From: Chloroflexota bacterium | GTDB lineage: Bacteria > Chloroflexota > Dormibacteria > Dormibacterales > Dormibacteraceae | NCBI GenBank assembly: GCA_005880175.1 | Contig: VBJR01000217.1 | Location: 1 to 31,548, forward strand | Length of the DNA stretch: 31,548 nt | Direction of reading: 5' to 3' | Part shown: piece by piece, positions 24,795 through 31,548 of the stretch | Layout: each line of letters starts with the position of its first letter | Numbering within the stretch: position 1 is the stretch's first letter | Program-made: the position numbers and the translations under genes | The notes under the pieces: model-generated | Told to the model about the DNA's origin: nothing | The model's input: the letters and a program-made list of their open reading frames with translations, nothing else | The model's database searches: none

Positions 24795-25640
24795 GTGCCC
24801 CGTACGGTGGAGCTGGACGAGTTCACCGGTAAGGCCAGCATCCTCATCGATGCCGTGGCGGCCGGCGACGAGTCCGTGGTCGTGGTGAGGGGTGGAGCGC
24901 CGATCGCCGTGCTCGCCCCCCTCGGCGCCCCGGAGTCCCAGGCCGTCCTGGCCGACCTCCCGCGCTGGGAGGAGTGGGTCCACGAGGTCCGCGAGTCGTT
25001 CGCGGAGGCGGCCGGCCGGGCGCTCGCGCCGCAGGTGCCGCTGCCCGACCCGCCGCTCCTGGACAAGACGCTGCTCGGGTTCGACCCGGCCGCCGGCGTG
25101 ATCGGGTCCGACGCCGGTCGCGAGTACCTGACCCTCCAGCTGGAGCGCCTGAGCATGCCGGTCCGGGACGAGGAGCTGCTCAGCGCCGTGTACGCGGCGG
25201 TCCTGCGCCTGTGCGAGGACAAGGAGCAGGTCTACGAACCGGACCTGCGGGTGCTCGCCCAGGAGGTGATCGCGGAGGCGCCCCAGCGGCTGCGGCTCCT
25301 CGCCGTCACGGTGACGTCCAGCACCGGGCTGCCCGCCACCGCCGAGGTGACGCTCGAGCTGGGCCAGGGGCCGGCCATGCGCCGCGAGCACGGCGACGGC
25401 CCACTGGACGCCGCGTTCAAGGCCATCCAGCGCCTCACGCAGCTGGAGCCGGTCGTCGAGAACTTCTCCGTGGTCGCGGCCACGCCCGGCCGCGACGCCA
25501 TGGCCGAGGCGGTGATCGGGTTGGTGCTCGACGGCCGCCGGGCGGTCGGCTCGGGCGCGTCCACGAACGCGATCGAGGCCGGCATCCACGCGTACGTGAA
25601 CGCCCTCAACTTCCTGATCGAGGCGCGCATGCCCGCATGA
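24795..25640 (+). CDS. Phd/YefM-like N-terminus fused to LeuA regulatory (dimerisation) domain, no catalytic domain
   Basis: A 281-aa protein from GTG 24795. Residues 1-45 match the Phd/YefM antitoxin fold pattern: VELDEFTGKASILIDAVAAG, then ESVVVVRGGAPIAVLAPLG. Residues 46-105 are a linker. Residues 106-155 (GREYLTLQLERLSMPVRDEELL, then EDKEQVYEPDLRVLAQEVI) resemble the helical subdomain that follows the barrel of alpha-isopropylmalate synthase. Residues 165-278 match its C-terminal leucine-binding domain: HGDGPLDAAFKAIQRLTQL, VVAATPGRDAMAEAVIGL, and GSGASTNAIEAGIHAYVNAL. The TIM barrel with its HxH metal site is wholly absent. The stop overlaps the next ATG (ATGA). A ligand-sensing DNA-binding protein or an enzyme-regulating subunit are both possible; a leucine-like ligand is inferred from homology only. 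Confidence 0.8.
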   Translation: MPRTVELDEFTGKASILIDAVAAGDESVVVVRGGAPIAVLAPLGAPESQAVLADLPRWEEWVHEVRESFAEAAGRALAPQVPLPDPPLLDKTLLGFDPAAGVIGSDAGREYLTLQLERLSMPVRDEELLSAVYAAVLRLCEDKEQVYEPDLRVLAQEVIAEAPQRLRLLAVTVTSSTGLPATAEVTLELGQGPAMRREHGDGPLDAAFKAIQRLTQLEPVVENFSVVAATPGRDAMAEAVIGLVLDGRRAVGSGASTNAIEAGIHAYVNALNFLIEARMPA

Positions 25641-27031
25641 CGCCGGCCCGGCCGGCCGCGATCCTCGCGGCGGTCCTGGTCTGCGCCTGCGCCTGCGCCT
25701 CCACCGGCACCTCCACGGCCGGGTCCGTGCCGCCGGCGACCGCCGCCTCCTCCCCGCTCGCCTCGCTGGGGGCCGTGCCCAACTGGCCGACGTACCACGG
25801 CGACCTGGCCCGGACCGGCGTCGCGGCGGGCCCCGCGGGCGCGTTCCAGTCGGCGGCCCGGGACTGGGTCAGCGGCGGCCTGGACGGCGACGTGTACGCG
25901 TCGCCGATCGTGGCCGCCGGGCTGGTGCTGGTGGCGACCGAGAACGACACGGTGTACGCGTTCGACGCCGTCCGCGGCGACCTGCGCTGGTCGCGCCACC
26001 TGGCCACGCCGGTGGACGCGTCCACGCTGCCCTGCGGCGACATCCGGCCGGTCAGCGGCATCACCGGCACGCCCGTGGCGGACGTCGCGCACGGCCTGGT
26101 GTACGTGGTCGCGTTCGTCCGGCCCGCGCAGCACGTGCTCTACACGCTCGACCTCGCCGGCAACGTCAAGGACAGCCGGCCGGTGGACCCGCCCGGCGAC
26201 TCGGCCCAGGTCGAGCAGGAGCGGGGCGCGCTGACGCTGTCCGGGGGCACCGTGTACGTGCCGTACGGCGGGCTGGCCGGGGACTGCGGTCAGTACCACG
26301 GCTGGGTGGTCGGGGCCCCGGCCGCGGGCGGCGCGACGATCGCGTACCAGGTGCCCTGCCACCGCGAGTGCGGCCTGTGGGCGCCGGGCGGCCCGACGGT
26401 GGACTCCGGCGGCGACCTCTGGGTCGCGAGCGGCAACGGCGACAGCAGCTCGACGTTCGACTACGGCAACGCCGTGCTCCGGCTCTCGCCCGACCTGAAG
26501 CTGCGGGACTGGTTCGCGCCGTCCGACTGGGCGTCGCTGAACAGCTCCGACGCCGACCTGGGCTCGATCTCGCCCGTGCTGCTCGGGAACGGCCTGGTCT
26601 GGATCTCGGGCAAGGGCGGCACCGGCTACCTGCTGCGCCAGGACCAGCTCGGCCACATCGGCGGCCAGGCGGCGACCGGCGGCGCCTGCTCGAGCTACGC
26701 CGGGACCGCGTACGCGGCCCAGACGCTCTACCTCGCGTGCAGCGGCGAGGTGCGGGCGGTCCGCGTCGATCTCGCCGGCCGGGCGTTCACGACGCGCTGG
26801 CGGCAGTCGTACAGCGGCCCGGGCGCGCCCATCCTCGCCGGGGGCGCCCTGTGGGTGGTGGAGACGTCCAGCGGCCGCCTGCTGGCGCTGGACCCCGCGG
26901 ATGGGCACCAGCGGTTCACGTACACGGGCGGCTCGACGGCGCACTTCGCGACGCCGGCCGTGTCGGGCGACCACGTGTACGCCGCGCTGGGCCGCCAGCT
27001 GGTCGCGGTGCGGGTCCAGGTGTCGGGCTGA
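25637..27031 (+). CDS. Secreted PQQ-type beta-propeller protein
   Basis: A 464-aa exported protein. Residues 1-22 form a short signal peptide with the odd run CACACAS, coded by a tandem hexamer repeat; one of these cysteines could be a lipoprotein site, though the lipobox is poor. From about residue 50, repeated blades appear: NWPTYHGDLARTGV, YASPIVAAGLVLVATENDTVYAFDAVRGDLRW, LWVASGNGDSSSTFDYGNAVLRLSPD, ILAGGALWVVETSSGRLLALDPADGHQRF. The pattern is that of PQQ-like/outer-membrane-assembly-type propellers; enzymatic residues for PQQ dehydrogenase activity are not evident. Four extra Cys in the middle (CGDIRP, GDCGQYH, PCHRECGLW) suggest disulfides. The ATG overlaps the stop of the fusion gene. 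Role unknown. Confidence 0.85.
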   Translation: MTPARPAAILAAVLVCACACASTGTSTAGSVPPATAASSPLASLGAVPNWPTYHGDLARTGVAAGPAGAFQSAARDWVSGGLDGDVYASPIVAAGLVLVATENDTVYAFDAVRGDLRWSRHLATPVDASTLPCGDIRPVSGITGTPVADVAHGLVYVVAFVRPAQHVLYTLDLAGNVKDSRPVDPPGDSAQVEQERGALTLSGGTVYVPYGGLAGDCGQYHGWVVGAPAAGGATIAYQVPCHRECGLWAPGGPTVDSGGDLWVASGNGDSSSTFDYGNAVLRLSPDLKLRDWFAPSDWASLNSSDADLGSISPVLLGNGLVWISGKGGTGYLLRQDQLGHIGGQAATGGACSSYAGTAYAAQTLYLACSGEVRAVRVDLAGRAFTTRWRQSYSGPGAPILAGGALWVVETSSGRLLALDPADGHQRFTYTGGSTAHFATPAVSGDHVYAALGRQLVAVRVQVSG

Positions 27032-27064
27032 CCCGACGCGCCGCCGGCCAGTAGCCTTGGGGCG

Positions 27065-28249
27065 ATGAGCGCGGACCCGCAGTACCTCCGACTCACGTGG
27101 ACCGACCCCGTCACCGGCCGCCACGGCTTCCTGGTCATCGACCGCCTGGTGCGCGGCCTGGCGGGCGGCGGCACGCGGGTGCGAGCGGGCTGCCACCTGG
27201 AGGAGGTGTCGCGCCTGGCGGCCGGCATGTCGCTGAAGAACGGCGTGCTGGGCATCCCGGCCGGCGGCGCGAAGTGCGGGCTCGACAGCGATCCCCGCGA
27301 CCCGGAGACGGCGCCGCTGCTGACCCGGTTCGTACGCGCGATGCACCCGTTCTGGAACAGCTACGTCGCGACCGGCGAGGACATGGGCGTGCAGCAGTCC
27401 ACGCTCAACGCGATATTCGCGGACCTCGGCCTGGGCAGCTCGATGCGGGCCGCGCTCCGGATGCGCCCGGACTTCGACGCCGCGCTGGCGGAGATGCGGG
27501 ACGCCCTCTCGGCGATCCACGACGGCACGCCGCTGGTGGACCTGGTCGGCGGGTACGGAGTCGCCGTGGCCGCGACGGCGGCGATGGAGCGGCTGGGCCT
27601 CGAGGCGCGCGGCGCGCGGGTCGTGCTCCAGGGGTTCGGCTCGATGGGCGGGTCGGCGGCCCGCTACCTGGCCCGCCGGGGCGCCGTCGTGATCGGCGTG
27701 GCGGACGTGCGCGGCCTGGTGGTCAACCAGGACGGCCTCGACGTCGAGCGGCTGCTCGCGGCGCGGGACGAGTTCGGCGTGATCGACCGGTCGGTGCTGA
27801 CCGACGACGACACCGAGCTGCCGCGCGACGAGTGGGTGGCGCTGGAGTGCGACGTGCTGGTGCCGGCGGCCGTCGCCGACGCGATCAACCCGGCCAACTG
27901 CGAGCGCGTCCGCGCCCGCCTGGTCGTGGAGGCGGCCAACCTGCCCACCTCGACCGCGGCGGACGCCCGGCTGCTGGGTCGCGGCGTGACGGTGGTGCCG
28001 GACTTCGTCGCCAACGCGGCGACGAACGGCTGGGCGTGGTGGCTGGCGCTGGGCCAGATCGGGCCGTCGCCCGAGGCCGCGTTCGCCCGCATCGACGAGG
28101 CGATCTCCGGCGCGGTCGGCGAGGTGCTGGAGCGGGCCGCCCTGGCGCGCATCGGGCCGCGCGAGGCGGCGCGCCACATCGCCAGGGACCGGCTCGACCG
28201 CCTGGCGGCCGAGCACGGTATCGAGGGACCGCTGGCGCTCCCGGTCTAG
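27065..28249 (+). CDS. Glu/Leu/Phe/Val dehydrogenase family protein
   Basis: A 394-aa amino-acid dehydrogenase. N-terminal domain: GMSLKNGVLGIPAGGAKCGLDSDPRD, with the substrate and catalytic lysines, and YVATGEDMGV with the catalytic Asp. The Rossmann domain has VVLQGFGSMGGSAARYLARRG, and near the end VVEAANLPTSTAADARLLGRGVTVVPDFVANAATNGWAWW. These enzymes oxidatively deaminate amino acids with NAD(P). Two motifs differ from the usual forms: PAGGAKCGL instead of PFGGAKGGI, and NAATNGWAW instead of NAGGVTVSYFEW, so substrate choice among Glu, Leu, Val and Phe is open. ATG at 27065 with TAGCCT seven bases before it. Its stop overlaps the ribH stop by three bases on the opposite strand. Confidence 0.9.
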   Translation: MSADPQYLRLTWTDPVTGRHGFLVIDRLVRGLAGGGTRVRAGCHLEEVSRLAAGMSLKNGVLGIPAGGAKCGLDSDPRDPETAPLLTRFVRAMHPFWNSYVATGEDMGVQQSTLNAIFADLGLGSSMRAALRMRPDFDAALAEMRDALSAIHDGTPLVDLVGGYGVAVAATAAMERLGLEARGARVVLQGFGSMGGSAARYLARRGAVVIGVADVRGLVVNQDGLDVERLLAARDEFGVIDRSVLTDDDTELPRDEWVALECDVLVPAAVADAINPANCERVRARLVVEAANLPTSTAADARLLGRGVTVVPDFVANAATNGWAWWLALGQIGPSPEAAFARIDEAISGAVGEVLERAALARIGPREAARHIARDRLDRLAAEHGIEGPLALPV

Positions 28250-28743
28250 TCCTCGTCCTCGTCCGTGCGGTCCTGGAGCCGGCGGATCAGGTTGGCCATC
28301 TCGATCGCGGTCTCCGCGGCCTCGGCGCCCTTGTTGTTCCTGGGGCCCGAGCGGGCCAGCGCCTGCTCGCGGTCGAACGTGGTCAGCACGCCGAACGCGC
28401 AGGGCACGCCGGTGTCGAGGTTGACGTGCTGGACCCCGGCCGACACCTGCTCGCAGACGTACTGGAAGTGGGCCGTCTCGCCGTTGATCACGCAGCCGAG
28501 CGCGACCACGGCGTCCACGCTGCCCGACTCGGCCAGCGTGAGGGCCGCCAGCGGGATCTCCACCGCGCCGGGCACCCACACGATCTCCGGGTCCTGGGCC
28601 CCGTGCTCCTCCAGCGTCTCCAGGGCGCCGCGCACCAGGCGCTTCGTGATGTCGAGGTTGTACCGGGAGGCGACGACGGCGACGCGCAGGTCGGCTGCGT
28701 CGAGATCCTCGTCCCGTGGCTTCTCGCTGCTTCGCTCACCCAT
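28246..28743 (-). CDS. ribH: 6,7-dimethyl-8-ribityllumazine synthase
   Basis: A 165-aa lumazine synthase that condenses ribityl-aminouracil with dihydroxybutanone phosphate. Motifs: VAVVASRYNLDITKRLV, VWVPGAVEIPLAA, ALGCVINGETAHFQYV, and FGVLTTFDREQALAR with GPRNNKGAEAAETAIEM. The N-terminal 18 residues are charged and variable. It lies 32 bases after ribBA on the same strand. Length is typical. Confidence 0.96.
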   Translation of the reverse strand: MGERSSEKPRDEDLDAADLRVAVVASRYNLDITKRLVRGALETLEEHGAQDPEIVWVPGAVEIPLAALTLAESGSVDAVVALGCVINGETAHFQYVCEQVSAGVQHVNLDTGVPCAFGVLTTFDREQALARSGPRNNKGAEAAETAIEMANLIRRLQDRTDEDED

Positions 28744-28775
28744 ATCTGAGCGCGTGATGGTAGCGGAGCGGCTCC

Positions 28776-29975
28776 CTACAAGTTGTGGCCGAGCTTCTCC
28801 TTCTTGGTCTTGAGGTACAGCTCGTTGAACGGGTTGGGCGCGACCTTGATCGGCACCTGCTCGACGACCTCCAGGCCGTAGCCCTCGATGCCGATGAGCT
28901 TGCGCGGGTTGTTCGTCATCAGCCGCATCTTGCGGACGCCCAGGTCGTACAGGATCTGGTTGCCGGGCCCGTAGTCGCGGGAGTCGGCGGGCTGGTCCAG
29001 CGCCTCGTTGGCCTCGACCGTGTCCATCCCCTGGTCCTGCAGGTTGTACGCCCGCAGCTTGTCGATCAGCCCGATGCCCCGGCCCTCGTGGTTGCCGATG
29101 TACAGCACCACGCCGCTGCCCTCCTCGGCGATCCGGTCCATCGCCGCGTGCAGCTGGGGGCCGCAGTCGCAGCGCAGGCTGCCGAACACGTCGCCGGTGA
29201 GGCAGCAGGAGTGCGAGCGGACCAGGATCGGCTGGTCGGGGTCGACCTGGCCCAGCACCATCGCCAGGTGGATGTCGTGCGAGATCAGGTCCTCGTACGC
29301 GTACGCCGTCCAGGCGCGGTTCCGGATCGGGATGTTGGGGGTGACCACCCGGCAGTCCACCAGCTTCTCGTTCCGGCGCCGGTACGCGATCAGGTCCTTG
29401 ATCGTGACGATCTTGATGTCGTGCGCGGCCGAGAACTTCTCCAGGTCCGGCATGCGGGCCATGGTCCCGTCGTCGTTCATCACCTCGCAGATGACGGCGG
29501 CGGGGTAGAGCCCGGCCAGCCGGGACAGGTCGACCGAGGCCTCGGTCTGGCCGGCGCGCCGGAGCACCCCGCCCTCCACCGCTCGCAGCGGGAACGTGTG
29601 GCCGGGCTTGGCGAAGTCGCGCGGCCTGGCATCGGGGTGCACGAGGTGGCGGATCGTCGCCACCCGGTCGTACGCCGAGATGCCGGTCGTGACCAGGTCC
29701 CGGGCCTCCACGGAGACGCTGAACGCGGTCCCGTAGCGGCTGGTGTTGTGGTCGACCATCGGCTCGATCTCGAGCTCGTCGAGCCGGCCGGAGACCATCG
29801 GGGCGCAGATCAGGCCGCCCGCGTGGCGGGACATGAACGTGATCTGCTCCGGCGTCACCAGCTGGGCGGCGACGCAGAGGTCGCCCTCGTTCTCCCGGTC
29901 CTCGTCGTCCACGATGATGATGAACCGGCCGTCCTCGAGGTCGGCGAGCGCCTCGGGGATCGTCGCCAGCGGCAT
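28776..29975 (-). CDS. ribBA: Bifunctional DHBP synthase / GTP cyclohydrolase II
   Basis: A 399-aa bifunctional riboflavin enzyme. The N-terminal 200 residues are dihydroxybutanone-phosphate synthase: IIIVDDEDRENEGDLCVAA, FMSRHAGGLICAPM, PGHTFPLRA, and AAVICEVMNDDGTMAR. The C-terminal half is GTP cyclohydrolase II with zinc site CLTGDVFGSLRCDCG (three Cys) and NHEGRGIGLIDKLRAYNLQDQGMDTVEAN. The residue before the first zinc Cys, often Glu or Ser, is Cys here (HSCC). The ATG overlaps the ribE stop by one base (TGATG). ribD is not in this cluster. Confidence 0.97.
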   Translation of the reverse strand: MPLATIPEALADLEDGRFIIIVDDEDRENEGDLCVAAQLVTPEQITFMSRHAGGLICAPMVSGRLDELEIEPMVDHNTSRYGTAFSVSVEARDLVTTGISAYDRVATIRHLVHPDARPRDFAKPGHTFPLRAVEGGVLRRAGQTEASVDLSRLAGLYPAAVICEVMNDDGTMARMPDLEKFSAAHDIKIVTIKDLIAYRRRNEKLVDCRVVTPNIPIRNRAWTAYAYEDLISHDIHLAMVLGQVDPDQPILVRSHSCCLTGDVFGSLRCDCGPQLHAAMDRIAEEGSGVVLYIGNHEGRGIGLIDKLRAYNLQDQGMDTVEANEALDQPADSRDYGPGNQILYDLGVRKMRLMTNNPRKLIGIEGYGLEVVEQVPIKVAPNPFNELYLKTKKEKLGHNL

Positions 29976-30574
29976 CAGCGGGCCCCCACAGGGGCGGTTC
30001 GGCCGATCAAGCGCGCCACGTATCGGGCCACGACATCCACCTCCACGTTCACCAGCGTACCGGGAACGTACTGACCGGCGATCGTGGCCTCCAGCGTGTG
30101 CGGGATGAAGGCCACCCGGCAGGATGACGTGGCGTCGTCCACGTCCATGACGGTGAGGCTGATCCCGTCGATGGCGATGGACCCCTTCTCGGCCACGTAG
30201 GGCATCAGCTCGTCGGGGATCTCGAAGCGGACCTCACGGCCCATCTCCACGTCCGCGACGGCCAGGACGCGTCCCGTGCCGTCCACGTGGCCCTGGAGCA
30301 CGTGGCCGTCCAGGCCCTGATCGGCCCGGACCGGCCGCTCCAGGTTCACGCGGCTGCCCGCCTCGACGAGGCCGAGGTTCGTCCGCCGGCGGGTCTCCGG
30401 CACGACGTCGGCGAAGAACACCTCGCCCTCGACCTCCACCACCGTGAGGCAGACGCCGTTGACGGCGATGCTGCCTCCCAGCCCGAGGCCCGATGCGAGC
30501 TCCGAGCGGACCGCCAGGTGGCCCGTACGCCACTCGACCACCTGACCCACTGCCCCGACGATGCCAGTGAACAT
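29975..30574 (-). CDS. ribE: Riboflavin synthase, alpha chain
   Basis: A 199-aa riboflavin synthase built from two homologous lumazine-binding barrels: residues 1-95 (MFTGIVGAVGQV, GSIAVNGVCLTVVEV, FFADVVPET) and 96-190 (GHVDGTGRV, EKGSIAIDGISLTVMDVD, FIPHTLEAT). It dismutates two lumazines into riboflavin. It is the first gene of ribE-ribBA-ribH. Upstream, only 117 bases separate it from the zinc-ribbon gene; I see no FMN riboswitch there. Confidence 0.97.
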   Translation of the reverse strand: MFTGIVGAVGQVVEWRTGHLAVRSELASGLGLGGSIAVNGVCLTVVEVEGEVFFADVVPETRRRTNLGLVEAGSRVNLERPVRADQGLDGHVLQGHVDGTGRVLAVADVEMGREVRFEIPDELMPYVAEKGSIAIDGISLTVMDVDDATSSCRVAFIPHTLEATIAGQYVPGTLVNVEVDVVARYVARLIGRTAPVGAR

Positions 30575-30620
30575 CCTCTGGTTCTTACCAGGTTCCGGCA
30601 GCTCGCCGCCGGAGCGCCCG

Positions 30621-30695
30621 CCGGCTCAGTCGGATTCCACCGCGCGAGCGGAAGGACGGGCCTGATCCGCGTGTCGTCGGTGGAATCCGGCTCAG
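30621..30695. repeat. Inverted and direct repeats upstream of ribE
   Basis: CGGATTCCACC (30631-30641) and GGTGGAATCCG (30679-30689) are perfect inverted repeats 37 bases apart. CGGCTCAGT (30622-30630) recurs as a direct copy at 30688-30696. The position, directly after the zinc-ribbon stop and before ribE, suits a terminator or a regulatory structure for the rib operon. Confidence 0.55.
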
Positions 30696-30982
30696 TTGCG
30701 CGAGCGGATCTGCTGGAAGCAGTCCTGGCAGTAGACGGGCCGGCCCTGTGTGGGCAGGAACGGCACCTGGGTGGTCTGGCCACACACCGCACACGTCACG
30801 TCGTGCATCGTGCGGGCTCTGGTCACGCCACGACCCTCGCGGCGCAACGACCGGCATTCCGGGCACCGGCCGGGCTCGTTGACGAGCCCTTTGGCCTGGT
30901 AGAACTCCTGCTCGCCGGCCGTAAAGGTGAACTCGATGCCGCAGTCGCGGCAGGTCAGCGTCTTGTCGACGAAGGTCGTCAC
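30692..30982 (-). CDS. Zinc-ribbon protein with four CxxC motifs
   Basis: A 96-aa protein with four CxxC pairs: LTCRDCGIEF (Cys 11 and 14), RCPECRSL, CAVCG, and YCQDCF. The N-terminal pattern TFVDKTLTCRDCGIEFTFTAGEQEFYQAKG belongs to a small zinc-ribbon family common in Chloroflexi- and Actinobacteria-related genomes; function unknown, possibly nucleic-acid or protein binding. I chose GTG at 30982, since GGAGG lies six bases upstream; a GTG at 31000 would add MPEEVP and contain the ribosome site. A good promoter lies about 80 bases upstream. Confidence 0.85.
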   Translation of the reverse strand: MTTFVDKTLTCRDCGIEFTFTAGEQEFYQAKGLVNEPGRCPECRSLRREGRGVTRARTMHDVTCAVCGQTTQVPFLPTQGRPVYCQDCFQQIRSRN

Positions 30983-31060
30983 CGGTACCTCCTCGGGCAC
31001 GTATGGTGTAACCCGTACCGGCGCTCTTCTCTCTCGCGCGGTCCCCCGGGCCAGCGCGAA

Positions 31061-31090
31061 AGTATAAACGACTGAACACCGTCAAGTAAA
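31061..31090 (-). promoter_or_regulatory. Promoter of the zinc-ribbon gene
   Basis: On the minus strand TATACT (31066-31061) is a strong -10 box, and TTTACT (31090-31085) lies 18 bases before it as a fair -35; an overlapping TTGACG has only a 13-base spacer. This gives a leader of about 70 bases. Upstream, GATTC-GA-GAATC (31112-31123) and CGCCG/CGGCG (31125-31139) are small dyads that could be operators or a terminator for the rRNA. Confidence 0.55.
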
Positions 31091-31163
31091 CCTTGGTCAA
31101 CCGAAATAGGTGATTCGAGAATCCCGCCGCTTGCCGGCGAGTACTTGACTGGATTCCTAGCCA

Positions 31164-31189
31164 CCACCTTCAGCTGAGCTGAAGAGTGG
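31164..31189 (-). terminator. Hairpin after the 23S rRNA 3' end
   Basis: CTTCAGC (31168-31174) and GCTGAAG (31178-31184) pair around a 3-base loop, extended by CCAC and GTGG with a one-base bulge. It starts about nine bases past the predicted 23S end. It may terminate the rRNA transcript or be part of a processing stem; no T-tract follows. Confidence 0.5.
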
Positions 31190-31197
31190 AGGTGCAG

Positions 31198-31548
<351 letters not shown>

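Noticed and set aside
24795..24930. A toxin-antitoxin module based on the Phd/YefM-like N-terminus.
   Set aside because: No small toxin gene (Doc, YoeB or PIN type) lies next to it; the neighbours are ftcD and a propeller protein.
25232..28579. A 1115-codon open frame on the minus strand.
   Set aside because: It is antisense to the fusion gene, the propeller and the dehydrogenase; its translation is Arg/Ala/Gly-rich with no recognisable domain. High GC removes stop codons from such frames.
31001..31197. A 5S rRNA or tRNA gene.
   Set aside because: Conserved 5S blocks are absent, and no cloverleaf-like sequence or TTCRA loop context was recognised here or elsewhere in the window.

Overview
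The window is a very GC-rich, gene-dense bacterial chromosome segment. It has many GTG starts, stop/start overlaps of the ATGA and TGATG type, and several starts placed 6-9 bases after a -10-like hexamer, which suggests leaderless mRNAs. An actinobacterial-type mce operon (two YrbE permeases plus six MCE proteins), a zinc-binding L28, an Asp23-FakA-FakB cluster and AcuC point to a deep actinobacterial or neighbouring Terrabacteria lineage (for example Thermoleophilia- or Dormibacterota-like). The rank is inference; the partial 23S rRNA at the right end could settle it.

Region 1 (74-13039, minus strand) is an eleven-gene unit read right to left: yrbE permease, a 256-bp structured gap, second yrbE permease, ABC ATPase, six MCE proteins, an MMPL/RND transporter and a secreted M23 peptidase. 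It looks like an envelope lipid-transfer machine. A divergent ArsR-type winged-helix regulator (13325-14343, broken by a one-base frameshift) and a coupled 65-aa protein face it.

Region 2 (14509-17396) holds an OsmC-like protein, an MpaB/DUF2236 oxygenase-like protein and a thioredoxin-fold protein whose first active-site position is an in-frame TGA followed by a SECIS-like hairpin: a selenoprotein candidate. A 485-bp gap with a long imperfect inverted repeat and nested hairpins follows.

Region 3 (17397-20421) has DegV/FakB, a disrupted FakA-like kinase, Asp23, and divergent rpmB. Region 4 (20479-22476) has a small membrane protein, a MaoC-like hot-dog protein and, convergent to them, AcuC. 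Region 5 (22507-28249, plus) runs hutI, ftcD, a protein fusing a Phd/YefM-like N-terminus to the LeuA regulatory domain without its catalytic barrel, a PQQ-type beta-propeller and a Glu/Leu/Phe/Val dehydrogenase; amino-acid catabolism is the common theme. Region 6 (28246-30574, minus) is ribE-ribBA-ribH. Region 7 is a four-CxxC zinc-ribbon protein and the 3' end of a 23S rRNA gene with no 5S gene directly after it.

The strongest novelty candidates are the TGA-containing redoxin, the Phd-LeuA regulatory-domain fusion, and the long inverted repeat at 16913-17390. Three reading-frame anomalies (13528, 16201, about 19375) lie within 6 kb, so assembly error must be excluded for each.
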